Below, piece after piece: positions 50,536 to 58,896 of a stretch of 64,000 nt of DNA (the stretch's first letter is position 1; each line of letters starts with the position of its first letter). The stretch comes from Streptomyces sp. WAC05374 (GTDB taxonomy: Bacteria > Actinomycetota > Actinomycetes > Streptomycetales > Streptomycetaceae). The notes under the pieces were generated by a model. It saw only the letters and a program-made list of their open reading frames with translations. It was not told where the DNA came from and ran no database searches. The position numbers were made by a program, and so were the translations under genes. The stretch covers positions 310,001 to 374,000 of the forward strand of contig NZ_SMNQ01000004.1 in the NCBI RefSeq assembly GCF_004353505.1. The letters run 5' to 3'.

Positions 50536-50551
50536 CGCACCGGGAGGTGCG
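50536..50551 (-). terminator. Hairpin at the 3' end of Y RNA 1
   Basis: CGCACC-TCCC-GGTGCG (minus strand, 50551-50536), followed about 15 bases later by CTCCTTCTTTCCC. It directly follows the 3' strand of the first Y RNA and could end its transcript. Confidence 0.5.
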
Positions 50552-50705
50552 TGGTGTACAGGTGTCCAGAGTTCAGGGCCGGCGGAACCGACAAAGGTGC
50601 TCTACCTGCTGAGCTACACCGGCCCGAAGCCGATGACGGGACTCGAACCCGCGGCCGCCCCATGATGAGTGGAAGTAGGTCCTGCCTTCGCACCTGGACG
50701 TCCAC
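50551..50705 (-). ncRNA. YrlA-type Y RNA 1 (tRNA-like, permuted), distal from rsr
   Basis: Minus strand: T arm GCGGG-TTCGAGT-CCCGT (50652-50636), acceptor-like stem CATCGGC-TTCGG-GCCGGTG (50635-50617, 7 bp closed by a stable TTCGG loop), TA, and D arm GCTC-AGCAGGTA-GAGC (50614-50599) with the GG pair. An anticodon-stem equivalent pairs GGCGG (50659-50655) with CCGCC (50585-50581). The terminal stem pairs GTGG..GT.CAGGTG (50705-50691) with CACCTG.AC.CCAC (50564-50551), about 12 bp with small bulges. A TGCGAAG sequence follows the 5' strand, close to but not matching the Ro-binding GNCGAA consensus as I recall it. Confidence 0.74.
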
Positions 50706-50706
50706 G

Positions 50707-50735
50707 ACTCTAGGCAGGCACGTGTTCGAGCGCCA
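50707..50735 (-). promoter_or_regulatory. Candidate promoter for Y RNA 1
   Basis: On the minus strand TAGAGT (50712-50707) is a good -10; a weak -35 TGGCGC (50735-50730) lies 17 bases upstream. The start would be near 50700, at the beginning of the Y RNA terminal stem. An upstream hairpin (GGCAGGCGC / GTGCCTGCC, 50755-50714) partly overlaps it. Confidence 0.4.
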
Positions 50736-50798
50736 CGGATTTTCGAAGCGCCTGCCGCCCGAGTCGCGGGCATGGGCCATTCGTGTGACGCTGCCATC

Positions 50799-51089
50799 AT
50801 GACGTGGGCATCGTGGACGACGACCGATGTGTACACGGGGCGTGGCGGGGTTCGGACCGACGAGCTCGGAATCGTCACGGGAAATGTCACCGTGCACACC
50901 ACATTCGCGGGCGGCGAGGCACAGATCGCCGTCCAGTACAGCGGGGCGTCCGACTGGTTCACCATGACGGGCAGCCCCGTGCCGTGCGGTTCGGAGAAGG
51001 ACAGCAGGGATCTGCACGAGGCCGTGGTGGAGGCCGTACGGGCGGGTGGCGGGGCCGTCGTGCCCTCCCCCTCCTTGCCGTCTCCCTGA
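50799..51089 (+). CDS. Conserved hypothetical protein, small
   Basis: A 96-residue protein not assigned to a function. It is mostly beta-strand (VYTGRGGVRTDELG, VTVHTTFAGGEAQIAVQYSG, DWFTMTGSPV) with a C-terminal helix (LHEAVVEAVRAGGGA). It has no signal, membrane or metal motif. The ATG at 50799 removes a short upstream extension. It is divergent from the Y RNA/rsr unit across about 90 bases and 8 bases before the ADP-ribosylglycohydrolase gene, so likely co-transcribed with it. Confidence 0.72.
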   Translation: MTWASWTTTDVYTGRGGVRTDELGIVTGNVTVHTTFAGGEAQIAVQYSGASDWFTMTGSPVPCGSEKDSRDLHEAVVEAVRAGGGAVVPSPSLPSP

Positions 51090-51097
51090 GCGCGGCC

Positions 51098-52177
51098 GTG
51101 ACCGTACGGGCGGAGACCGCCTCCGGACGGGCGCGGCCGGACGCGCGGGACCGGGTCCTGGGCGGCTGGTCGGGCCGGATCGCCGGGAACATGCTCGGCA
51201 AGCCCGTCGAGCGCGGCGACTACTGGACCCGTGACCGGATCGACCGCTACCTGCGGGCGACCGGCGCCCTCCCGCTGGCCGACTACCTGCCCGGCCCTCC
51301 GGCCGGCGGAGGCGGTTTCGAGCTGCGGCCCGAGTGGCGGGAGTGCGTCCGCGGCCGCGTCCACGGCAGTTGCCGGGACGACGACGTCGACTACGCGATT
51401 CTCGCCCTGCACCTGCTGGAGACGTACGGCTTCGCCTTCACGACCGGGCAGGTCGGCGAAGTGTGGCTGCTGCGCCTGCCCTACCTCCAGACGTTCACCG
51501 CCGAGCGGGCCGCCTACCGCAATCTCGCCAACGGCCTCGTACCCCCGGCCACCGCCACCCACGAAAACCCCCACCAGGAGTGGATCGGCGCCCTCATCCG
51601 CGCCGACGTGTTCGGCTGGACCTCCCCCGGCGACCCCGGCCGCGCCGCCTCCCTGGCCCGCCGTGACGCCGTGCTGTCCCACACCGGCAACGGCGTGTAC
51701 GCCGCGATGTGGGCGGCCGCGCTGGTCGCGGCGGCCTTCACCGCGCCCGGCCCGCGCGCCGCCGTGGAGACGGCGCTGGAGCAGGTCCCCGCGGGCTGCC
51801 GCCTGGCCCGCACGGTCCGGCACATGGTGGCGCTGCACGACGCGGGCGTGACCTGGTCCGACGCGCTGGCCGAGGCGGAACGCGAGACGGCCGGGCTGCA
51901 CTGGATCCACGCCGTGCCGAACGCCGCGGTCATTACGGCGGGCCTGCTGTACGGGGGCGGCGACTTCACCCGCACGATCACCCTGACGGTCCGCGGCGGC
52001 CTGGACACCGACTCCAACGGCGCGACGGCCGGGTCGGTCGCGGGCGTGCTGTGCGGGGCGTCCGGCATCCCCCGCCACTGGACGGACCCGCTCGAGGACC
52101 GGGTGCGCAGCGCGGTGTTCGGCTTCGACGGCGCCCGGATCGGTGATCTGGCCGAGCGGACTCTCGCACTAAGCTGA
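51098..52177 (+). CDS. ADP-ribosylglycohydrolase family protein
   Basis: A 359-residue enzyme of the DraG/ARH fold, which removes ADP-ribose from modified molecules with two Mg ions. The N-terminus is RVLGGWSGRIAGNMLGKPVE, the metal site is seen in CRDDDVDYAILALHLLE and in GGLDTDSNGATAGSVAGVL near the C-terminus. Whether its substrate is protein, nucleic acid or free ADP-ribose is unknown. A GTG at 51098 is the best start, with a weak ribosome site. It stands next to a Nudix hydrolase (4-base gap) and a sirtuin. Confidence 0.88.
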   Translation: MTVRAETASGRARPDARDRVLGGWSGRIAGNMLGKPVERGDYWTRDRIDRYLRATGALPLADYLPGPPAGGGGFELRPEWRECVRGRVHGSCRDDDVDYAILALHLLETYGFAFTTGQVGEVWLLRLPYLQTFTAERAAYRNLANGLVPPATATHENPHQEWIGALIRADVFGWTSPGDPGRAASLARRDAVLSHTGNGVYAAMWAAALVAAAFTAPGPRAAVETALEQVPAGCRLARTVRHMVALHDAGVTWSDALAEAERETAGLHWIHAVPNAAVITAGLLYGGGDFTRTITLTVRGGLDTDSNGATAGSVAGVLCGASGIPRHWTDPLEDRVRSAVFGFDGARIGDLAERTLALS

Positions 52178-52181
52178 CAGC

Positions 52182-52673
52182 GTGACCACGAACGATTACG
52201 CGTCGTACATCGCCGGGCTCCCCCGGGTGCTGGCCGGAGCGGCAGCGCTCTTCCGCGACGGCGAGGGCCGTGTCCTGCTGGTCGAGCCCAACTACCGGGA
52301 GGGCTGGGCGCTGCCCGGCGGCACCATCGAGTCGGCCACCGGCGAGACCCCGCGGCAGGCCGCGCGGCGGGAGACGCTGGAGGAGATCGGTCTGGACGTG
52401 GAGCCCGGCCGGCTGCTGGCGGTGGACTGGGTGCACGGGACGGGCCGTCCGCCGATCGTGGCGTACGTGTACGACGGCGGCGTGCTGAGCGGGGAGCAGT
52501 TCCGGGCGATCCGGGTCCAGGAGGAGGAGCTGATCTCCTGGAAGCTGGTGGAGCCCGAGGAGCTGGCGACGTATCTGCTCGGTTCGCTGGCGTTCCGGGT
52601 GGCGGCCTCGCTGGACGCCCTCGCGACCGGCCGGGGCGCGCTGGAACTGGAGAACGGCCGCCCCGTGGGGTGA
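52182..52673 (+). CDS. Nudix hydrolase
   Basis: A 163-residue Nudix-fold pyrophosphohydrolase. The catalytic helix is seen as GETPRQAARRETLEEIGLDV (REtLEEiG core); the preceding loop GGTIESATGE is two residues longer than the canonical box. Typical substrates are nucleoside diphosphate derivatives such as ADP-ribose or oxidised nucleotides, not decidable here. A -10-like TAAGCT at 52170-52175 precedes the GTG start at 52182 by 7 bases, so a leaderless message is possible besides read-through from the ADP-ribosylglycohydrolase. Confidence 0.9.
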   Translation: MTTNDYASYIAGLPRVLAGAAALFRDGEGRVLLVEPNYREGWALPGGTIESATGETPRQAARRETLEEIGLDVEPGRLLAVDWVHGTGRPPIVAYVYDGGVLSGEQFRAIRVQEEELISWKLVEPEELATYLLGSLAFRVAASLDALATGRGALELENGRPVG

Positions 52674-52733
52674 GCGACGGGGCCCGCTCAATTCGTTCGC
52701 GGGGGCGGGGACACGCTGCGTAACCTCGGCGGC

Positions 52734-53450
52734 ATGACTCTCGTCGCGATCCTCAGCGGTGCCGGTATCTCCACCGACTCGGGCATTCCCGACTACCGGG
52801 GTCCGGCCGGGCTGTGGCGGCGCGACCCGGAGGCCGAGAAGCTGGTCACCTACGACTTCTACATGGCCGACCCGGAGATCCGGCGCCGGGCCTGGCTGAT
52901 GCGGCGCGACACCCCGGCGCTGCGGGCCGAGCCGAACGCGGCGCACCGGGCGGTCGCTGAGCTGGAGCGGACGCCGGGGTTCGCGGTGCGCGTGCTCACG
53001 CAGAACGTGGACGGGCTGCACCAGCTCGCCGGGATGCCCCCGCGCAAGGTCCTCGAACTGCACGGCACCGCACGGGCGGTGGTGTGCACGGGGTGTCACG
53101 CGCGCTCGTCGATGGAGGAGGCGCTGGCCCGGGTCGACGCGGGCGAACAGGACCCGGCGTGCGAGGCGTGCGGCGGCATCCTGAAGCCGGCGACGGTGAT
53201 GTTCGGCCAGCGGCTGGACCCGGTGGTGCTGGGTGAGGCGATGGGCATCGCCAAGGCCGCCGAGGTGTTCGTCGCGGTCGGCTCGTCGCTCCAGGTGCAG
53301 CCCGCCGCGTCCCTCGCCGGGATGGCGGCGGAGCACGGGGCGCGGCTGATCGTCGTGAACGCCGAACCGACGCCGTACGACGAGCTGGCGGACGAGGTCG
53401 TGCGCGAGCCCATCGGGACGGCGCTGCCGGCGCTGCTGAAGCGGCTCTGA
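52734..53450 (+). CDS. NAD-dependent protein deacylase (sirtuin)
   Basis: A 238-residue Sir2-family enzyme that deacylates lysines using NAD and releases O-acyl-ADP-ribose. Motifs are VAILSGAGISTDSGIPDYRG, the catalytic TQNVDGLHQLAG with the ELHGTAR histidine, the zinc cysteines CTGC and CEAC, and GSSLQVQPAASL, VVNAEPTPYD. The ATG at 52734 has TAACCT 8 bases before it, consistent with a leaderless start. It follows the Nudix gene by 60 bases. A macrodomain protein that could process O-acetyl-ADP-ribose is at 60120-60626. Confidence 0.94.
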   Translation: MTLVAILSGAGISTDSGIPDYRGPAGLWRRDPEAEKLVTYDFYMADPEIRRRAWLMRRDTPALRAEPNAAHRAVAELERTPGFAVRVLTQNVDGLHQLAGMPPRKVLELHGTARAVVCTGCHARSSMEEALARVDAGEQDPACEACGGILKPATVMFGQRLDPVVLGEAMGIAKAAEVFVAVGSSLQVQPAASLAGMAAEHGARLIVVNAEPTPYDELADEVVREPIGTALPALLKRL

Positions 53451-53597
53451 GCCGCTTGTCGTGCTCTGAGCCGGTTGCCGTTCAGCGTCCGGAAGCGTCC
53501 CTCTCCGGGGCCGGCTCCGACTGCGTGGGCCGCTCACCGTGAGCCGGCCCTGTTCACCGCGGAACCGTGCGCGGCTCCTCGGCGCCCCTTCGACCCG

Positions 53598-54425
53598 TCA
53601 GTTCCGCGGAACGGGCTCCCCCGGTGTGTAGAAGCTGAGATTGAGGCGGGCTCCGGGTGCTGTGACGGGTTCGGCGAGGCAGGTCGTCAGCCGGCCGGGT
53701 CCGTGCACGGCGTGGCGGACGGGAAGCTCCGAGCCGTCGAAATAGGGAATCGGGGCCACGGCGTGTTCTCGATAGAGCGGTCCGGCCACGGGGTCGTGGA
53801 GGACGTCGTGCGCGAGACGGCCGAGCGCGGGGTTCTCCGGACGCAGCTCCACGCTGTGCTTCAGGTGGGGCATCATGGCCGGAACCCAGTGGGTCTCCCA
53901 ATGCATCAGGACGTCGGTGCGGGCCTCGGGGTCCAGGAGCATCCAGCGCATGATGTTGGCGGGGGTGTCTCCGCGAGGGAAGAGCCGCCGGAAGTCCTCG
54001 TTGTGGACGACGACGTTCCATTCGGCGTCGTTGACGAACGCCAACGCACCGTGGATGTGGTCGGCGACCCGTTGCCACGCTCCGGCTATGGACGTCCCGG
54101 AGCTGCCGTGCAGGGCATGGGGCGGGCTCGCCCGGCGGGTGATCAGCCACAGGAACGCCCACTCCTGCTCGTCCAGTTGCAGCGTCCTGGCGACGGCGGT
54201 GAGGAGATCGGCGCCGGGGCCGGCGATCTGACCGTTCTCGAACCGGTTGTAGGTGCCCGGGGTGCGCGTGAGCAGCACGTCCATCTGTTCCTGGGTCAGA
54301 CCGGAAGCCCGCCGACCGGGACCGGGCCTGCGCTCGGGGAACCCCAGCCTCACAGGGTCGATCGCGGCTCGGCGTGCCTGAAGGAGCGCCTTGAGGCGGC
54401 CCCGATCACTGGCCGACAGCTTCAT
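53598..54425 (-). CDS. XRE family regulator with MmyB-like ligand domain
   Basis: A 275-residue regulator. The N-terminal HTH (residues about 40-85) reads GLTQEQMDVLLTRTPGTYNR then FENGQIAGP. The C-terminal domain is of the MmyB-like PAS type (WNVVVHNEDFRRLFP, ANIMRWMLLDPEAR, DWxxxW-like HWETHW, LSFYTPGEP), which in homologues binds fatty acids. Members regulate nearby metabolic or antibiotic genes. It is divergent from the secreted vWA protein gene. The ATG at 54425 has a weak ribosome site. Confidence 0.87.
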   Translation of the reverse strand: MKLSASDRGRLKALLQARRAAIDPVRLGFPERRPGPGRRASGLTQEQMDVLLTRTPGTYNRFENGQIAGPGADLLTAVARTLQLDEQEWAFLWLITRRASPPHALHGSSGTSIAGAWQRVADHIHGALAFVNDAEWNVVVHNEDFRRLFPRGDTPANIMRWMLLDPEARTDVLMHWETHWVPAMMPHLKHSVELRPENPALGRLAHDVLHDPVAGPLYREHAVAPIPYFDGSELPVRHAVHGPGRLTTCLAEPVTAPGARLNLSFYTPGEPVPRN

Positions 54426-54741
54426 CCGGCACCTTTCACTCGGGCTGCGCCCGGGCGGTGGCCGAGGCGGCCCCCATTATCTGCACCGACAGACCCTGGA
54501 AAAGTTGATCACACAGGGCAAGACTCGTTCCGGGTCCGCCCGCTGCCCACGCCGTGGGGTGCCCTGCCCGGCACAGCGCTCCGGGCCGCCCGGACCCGGC
54601 AGCGCCCGAAGACCGGGCCGGCGCGGGATGTCCGCTCCGCCGGCGTCCGGACCCGGAACACGTCCCACCCGTCCCCAGGCGCCCGTTCCGCCACTGGCAC
54701 GGGTCAAGGGCCGACGGACCAATCCCGTGGAGATCACCTTC
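54426..54741. other. 316-base divergent gap between XRE regulator and vWA protein
   Basis: No gene or RNA is recognised. The AT-richer part (54475-54530) contains AAAGTTGATCACACAGGG, which may hold promoter elements, but no reliable -35/-10 pair or symmetric operator was identified. Confidence 0.4.
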
Positions 54742-56619
54742 ATGTACCCGAGACCACGCCGACGACGCGTGCTCGCCGCCGTATCCGTCCTGTCGCTCGG
54801 CGCGCTCCTGTCCCCGGCGGCGACCGCGAGCGCCTCCCCGGGGGCACCCGCGACACCCGAGGCACCCGAGCCCGCCCGGATCAACCTGGTTCTGGACCTG
54901 TCCGGTTCGATGAACGAGAACGACGCCGGCGGCCGGACCCGCCTCGCCGCCGCCAAGCAGGCGGTCACCCGGATCATCGACAGCGCCCCCGAACAGGCCC
55001 CGCTGGGACTGCGCGTCTACGGCGCCACGTATCCCGGGCGGGACAAGAAGCAGGGCTGCGCCGACACACAGCAGGTCCTGCCGGTCACTCCGATGGACCG
55101 GGCCGCGCGCGCCGATGCCAAGGAGCGGGTCGCGGGCTTCAAGGCGGTCGGCTTCACACCGATCGGCGTCTCGCTGCGCGAAGCCGCCAAGGACCTCGGC
55201 GCGACGGGCGAGCGCCGCATCATCCTGGTCTCGGACGGTGACGACACCTGTGCGCCGCCACCTCCCTGTGAGGTGGCCCGCGAGCTCAAGGCGCAGGGCG
55301 TCGACCTCGCCGTGGACGTGGTCGGGTTCCGGGCGCCCTCCTCGGCACGGGCGCAACTGAAGTGCATCGCCGACGTGACCGACGGGTCGTACGCGGACGC
55401 CGACGACGCCGACTCGCTCACCGCCGACCTGGGCGCCCTGTTCCGCAAGGGGTGGCGGACCTACCACGCCACCGGAAAGCCGGTCGAAGGCTCCAGGGAG
55501 GGCTGCCAGGGGGCTCCGCTGGTCACACCCGGCCAGTACCTGGACACGTTCACCGGCGGACGCGACCTCTACTACCGGGTCAAGAAGCGGCCGGACCAGC
55601 GGCTCCAGGTGAGCGCCACCGCCGTCGCCGAGCAGGGCTACCCGCGCGGTTCGATCATCACGGTCGCGGCCGGCCCCGCGGGTGACGGCGAACCCCGGGA
55701 CTGGCTGCGCGAGTTCGACCAGTCGATGGGGTGGGCGAACATCATCACCACCGGGGGGCGCAGCAGGCCCGGAGCGGGCAACGAGAAGCCCGCGCCGGAC
55801 GACATCGGATGCATCAGGGTCGAGAACGACGTGACCGGGTCCGGCGACAGGCCGATGCCCGTCGAGCTTCTGGTCGGCATCGCCGACAAGGCGACCCAGG
55901 AGGCCGGCGCGCGGGCTCCGGAACCCCGCACCGGAGCCGACGCCGAGGGCGGGTTCTCCTTCAACAGCGCCACCCCCATCGGGCCGGGCACGCACCGGCA
56001 GTCCATCGCCGTCGGTGAGGCCCCCTTCTGGCGGGTGGAGCTGAAGCCGGGCCAGAAACTGACGGTCAAGGGCAGTGTGGACATCCCGGACGGCTTCCCG
56101 GACTCCGGGACCACCGGATGGGGCGTCACCCTCTACAACGCCCAGCGCCAGGAGACGCAGTGCAATGACAACGGCGTGACCGAGCTGTTCGCGGGCAGGA
56201 CCGGCCGCATCGAGCGGGTCTGCGGGCCCTGGGAGATCACCGAGCGGGACGACGCGGGGAACGCCGACCCCAAGGGATACGACGTGCCGGGCACGTACTA
56301 CATCCAGGCGCAGGTCGCCGAGCCGGACGACGAGGCGAAGGGCGTCGTCGTACCGATGTCGCTGACCGTGGACGTCTCCGGCACGCCGCGCTCCGAGAAG
56401 GGCCCGGTGTTCTTCTTCGGTGACGACACCGCCCGGGGCCCCTCGCCGTCCGGTGCGAACGGAACCGGCGAACAGGCCGGGACCGGCGGCACACCGTCTG
56501 CCGCGAAGGACGACGACTCTCCTGTGGGTACGCTCGCGCTGTCGGCCGGTGCCGGCGCCGGGGTCCTCCTGCTCGGCGGCATCACCGTCTACGCCCTCAG
56601 GCGCCGCGGGGCGGCCTGA
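54742..56619 (+). CDS. Secreted/membrane-anchored von Willebrand factor A domain protein
   Basis: A 625-residue surface protein. There is a signal peptide (RRRRVLAAVSVLSLGALL, cleavage near residue 31). The vWA domain has the MIDAS in LVLDLSGSMNEND, FTPIGVSL threonine and RIILVSDGDD. The middle to C-terminal part is beta-rich with two YHATGKPVEG/SIAVGEAPFWRVEL-type modules; a Ser/Gly-rich spacer and a single membrane helix (LALSAGAGAGVLLLGGITVY) with an RRR tail end it. No sortase signal is seen, so it is held by the C-terminal helix. Function unknown; possibly metal-dependent adhesion. Confidence 0.88.
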   Translation: MYPRPRRRRVLAAVSVLSLGALLSPAATASASPGAPATPEAPEPARINLVLDLSGSMNENDAGGRTRLAAAKQAVTRIIDSAPEQAPLGLRVYGATYPGRDKKQGCADTQQVLPVTPMDRAARADAKERVAGFKAVGFTPIGVSLREAAKDLGATGERRIILVSDGDDTCAPPPPCEVARELKAQGVDLAVDVVGFRAPSSARAQLKCIADVTDGSYADADDADSLTADLGALFRKGWRTYHATGKPVEGSREGCQGAPLVTPGQYLDTFTGGRDLYYRVKKRPDQRLQVSATAVAEQGYPRGSIITVAAGPAGDGEPRDWLREFDQSMGWANIITTGGRSRPGAGNEKPAPDDIGCIRVENDVTGSGDRPMPVELLVGIADKATQEAGARAPEPRTGADAEGGFSFNSATPIGPGTHRQSIAVGEAPFWRVELKPGQKLTVKGSVDIPDGFPDSGTTGWGVTLYNAQRQETQCNDNGVTELFAGRTGRIERVCGPWEITERDDAGNADPKGYDVPGTYYIQAQVAEPDDEAKGVVVPMSLTVDVSGTPRSEKGPVFFFGDDTARGPSPSGANGTGEQAGTGGTPSAAKDDDSPVGTLALSAGAGAGVLLLGGITVYALRRRGAA

Positions 56620-56721
56620 CCCGGAGCCCGGGCAGGTGCGGCGACCGGGCCGTACGTGCGAGAGGCCGGGGCCCGGTCCCGAGCGGGGTTGCTGCGTGCG
56701 GGTGTCGGCTCCGAAGCGGCT

Positions 56722-57231
56722 CTAGAAGAGCGCGTCACCGGCGGGGACACCGCTGCCGAGGGCGCCTTCGAACACGAGCAGGCTCCGTTTGCGGTCCAGG
56801 CCGCCGCCGTATCCCGTGAGGCCGCCGCCGGTACCGATGACCCGGTGGCACGGAACGATGATCCCGATCGGGTTCTTCCCGTTGGCGAGGCCGACGGCAC
56901 GGGACGCCGCGGGCTTGCCGAGGGCCTCGGCGAGTTCGCCGTACGAGCGGGTCTCGCCGTACGGGATGGTGCGCAGCAGCTCCCAGACGCCGCGCTGGAA
57001 CGGCGTACCGGCGAGGTGCAGCGGCAGGTCGAACTCGGTGAGTTCGCCGGCGTGGTAGGCGTCGAGCTGGCGGATCACCTCGCCGAAGGGGCGGGGGTCG
57101 GGGTCGCCGAAGGTCTCCTCGGGCGGGCGGTGGCGCTGGCCGGTCATGTAGAGCCCGCTGAGGACGCCGTCGGTGGCGACGAGGGTGAGCGGGCCGTAGG
57201 GACTGTCGGTGACGGTGTGCCGGCGGTTCAT
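56722..57231 (-). CDS. ogt: Methylated-DNA-protein cysteine methyltransferase
   Basis: A 169-residue DNA-repair protein that removes O6-alkyl groups from guanine onto its own cysteine. The active site is [10 protein letters not shown] with the acceptor cysteine, preceded by the DNA-binding [21 protein letters not shown] and followed by [15 protein letters not shown]. The start follows AAGGAAG, 21 bases after the alkA stop, so the two repair genes form an operon. It lacks the Ada domains, which are in the partner gene. Confidence 0.95.
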   Translation of the reverse strand: MNRRHTVTDSPYGPLTLVATDGVLSGLYMTGQRHRPPEETFGDPDPRPFGEVIRQLDAYHAGELTEFDLPLHLAGTPFQRGVWELLRTIPYGETRSYGELAEALGKPAASRAVGLANGKNPIGIIVPCHRVIGTGGGLTGYGGGLDRKRSLLVFEGALGSGVPAGDALF

Positions 57232-57252
57232 GGGCGGGCTTCCTTGACGGGG

Positions 57253-58728
57253 TTACGCGGGCAGGTGGTTGATGGGGTGGCTGTCGGTCGCCCACAGGTA
57301 CTGGACGGCGTACGCGCGCCAGGGCCGCCAGGCGGCCGCGCGGGCCGTCAGGGCGGCGGGGGTGGCGGGCAGGCCGAGACCGGCGGCCGCGCGCCGGACG
57401 CCGAGGTCGGTGGGGAGGAAGGCGTCGGGATCGCCGAGGGCGCGCATGGCGATCACCTCGACCGTCCAGGGGCCGAAGCCGGGCAGTGCGGCGAGCTGGG
57501 CGCGGGCCCGGTCCCAGTCGCTGTCGGGGCCGAGCCGGAGCGAGCCGTCGGCGAGGGCGCCGACCAGCGTGGTGAGCGTGGTGCGGCGGCTGCGCGGCAG
57601 GGCGAGCGCCTCCGGGTCGAGCGCGGCGAGCGCCTCGGGTCCGGGGAAGAGGTGGGTGAGCCCGCCGCCGGGGTCGTCGACCGGGGTGCCGTGCGCGGTG
57701 ACCAGGCGGGCCGCGTGGGTGCGGGCGGCGGCGGTGGACACCTGCTGGCCGAGGACGGCGCGTACGGCGAACTCGGCGGCGTCCACGGTGCGCGGGACGC
57801 GCCGGCCGGGCGCCTTGTCGACCAGGGGCGCGAGCAGCGGGTCGGTGCGGAGCTGGTCGTCGACGGCGACGGGGTCGGCGTCCAGGTCGAGCATCCAGCG
57901 GCAGCGGCTGATGGCGAGGGTCAGGTCGCGGGGGTCGGTGAGCGAGAGGCGGCAGGCGATGTGGTCGGGGTGCGGGGTGAGCGCGACGGTGCCGTGGCCG
58001 TGCGGGAGGGACAGGGTGCGCCGGTAGGCGCCGTCGCGCCACTCCTCCACGCCGGGGACGGCGGTCGCGGCCAGGTGGCCGAAGAGGTTGTCGGGGTTGA
58101 GCGGCGCCCGGTACGGGAGGCGGAGCGCGATGACGCCGGGGGTCCGGGGCGCGGCCGAGGCGGGCCGGGCGGCGCGGGTGCGCAACTCGCCCGGTGTGAG
58201 GGCGAAGACCTCGCGGACGGTGTCGTTGAAGGTGCGTACGGAGGCGAATCCGGCGGCGAACGCCACGTCCGCCATCGGCAGGTCCGTCGTCTCGATGAGG
58301 ACGCGTGCGGTCTGGGCGCGCTGGGCGCGGGCCAGGGCGAGCGGTCCGGCGCCGAGTTCGGCGAGGAGCTGGCGCTCGATCTGCCGGGTGGAGTAGCCGA
58401 GCCGTGCGGCGAGACCGGGCACGCCCTCGCGGTCGACGACGCCGTCGCGGATGAGGCGCATGGCGCGGGCGACGGTGTCGGCGCGGGCGTTCCACTCCGG
58501 CGAGCCGGGGCTGGTGTCGGGCCGGCACCGCTTGCAGGCGCGGAACCCGGCCTGCTGGCAGGCTGCGGCGCTCGGGTAGAACACCATGTTCTCGGGCTTC
58601 GGCGGCACGACCGGGCAACTGGGCCGGCAGTAGATGCGGGTGGTCAGGACGGCGGTGAAGAACCATCCGTCGAATCGGGCGTCCTTGGACCGGACGGCCC
58701 GCACGCAGCGCTCGGTGTCGGTGTGCAT
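57253..58728 (-). CDS. alkA: AlkA/AdaA fusion: alkylation sensor and 3-methyladenine DNA glycosylase
   Basis: A 491-residue fusion. The N-terminal Ada domain (residues about 1-80) has the four zinc cysteines in YCRPSC and ACKRC, one of which can take methyl groups from phosphotriesters. An AraC-type HTH follows (about 85-180; [20 protein letters not shown]). The C-terminal glycosylase has a HhH motif [18 protein letters not shown] and the catalytic aspartate in LPTDLGVRR. So one protein combines alkylation sensing, regulation and base excision. The ATG at 58728 is supported by the family start [12 protein letters not shown]. Confidence 0.93.
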   Translation of the reverse strand: MHTDTERCVRAVRSKDARFDGWFFTAVLTTRIYCRPSCPVVPPKPENMVFYPSAAACQQAGFRACKRCRPDTSPGSPEWNARADTVARAMRLIRDGVVDREGVPGLAARLGYSTRQIERQLLAELGAGPLALARAQRAQTARVLIETTDLPMADVAFAAGFASVRTFNDTVREVFALTPGELRTRAARPASAAPRTPGVIALRLPYRAPLNPDNLFGHLAATAVPGVEEWRDGAYRRTLSLPHGHGTVALTPHPDHIACRLSLTDPRDLTLAISRCRWMLDLDADPVAVDDQLRTDPLLAPLVDKAPGRRVPRTVDAAEFAVRAVLGQQVSTAAARTHAARLVTAHGTPVDDPGGGLTHLFPGPEALAALDPEALALPRSRRTTLTTLVGALADGSLRLGPDSDWDRARAQLAALPGFGPWTVEVIAMRALGDPDAFLPTDLGVRRAAAGLGLPATPAALTARAAAWRPWRAYAVQYLWATDSHPINHLPA

Positions 58729-58836
58729 GGGTCCAGCATCGGGGACGGCGAGGGGCGGGCGCTGGCGGGAAAACGACATCAACGTCCCGCTGCCAGCGGT
58801 GCGCCGTTTCACCTCACGATCCCCGGGTCGGCGCCG

Positions 58837-58868
58837 GTCACGGCGTGGGATCATCCCGTCACGGCACG
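58837..58868. repeat. Paired direct repeats between alkA and P450
   Basis: GTCACGGC at 58837 and 58858 (extended match GTCACGGCgtG/GTCACGGCacG) are 21 bases apart, with GGGAT-C-ATCCC (58847-58857) between them. They lie 29-60 bases upstream of the P450 start and 110-140 from alkA, a position suited to an activator or the AraC-like AlkA domain. Confidence 0.45.
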
Positions 58869-58896
58869 TCGCGATCCACGACACCCCAGGGGATGC

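Noticed and set aside
50599..50652. Canonical minus-strand tRNA gene suggested by T-arm and D-arm consensus
   Set aside because: The T arm precedes the D arm, the acceptor-like strands are closed by a TTCGG loop, and there is no anticodon loop or free 3' end. A normal tRNA fold is impossible; a permuted Y-RNA module fits.
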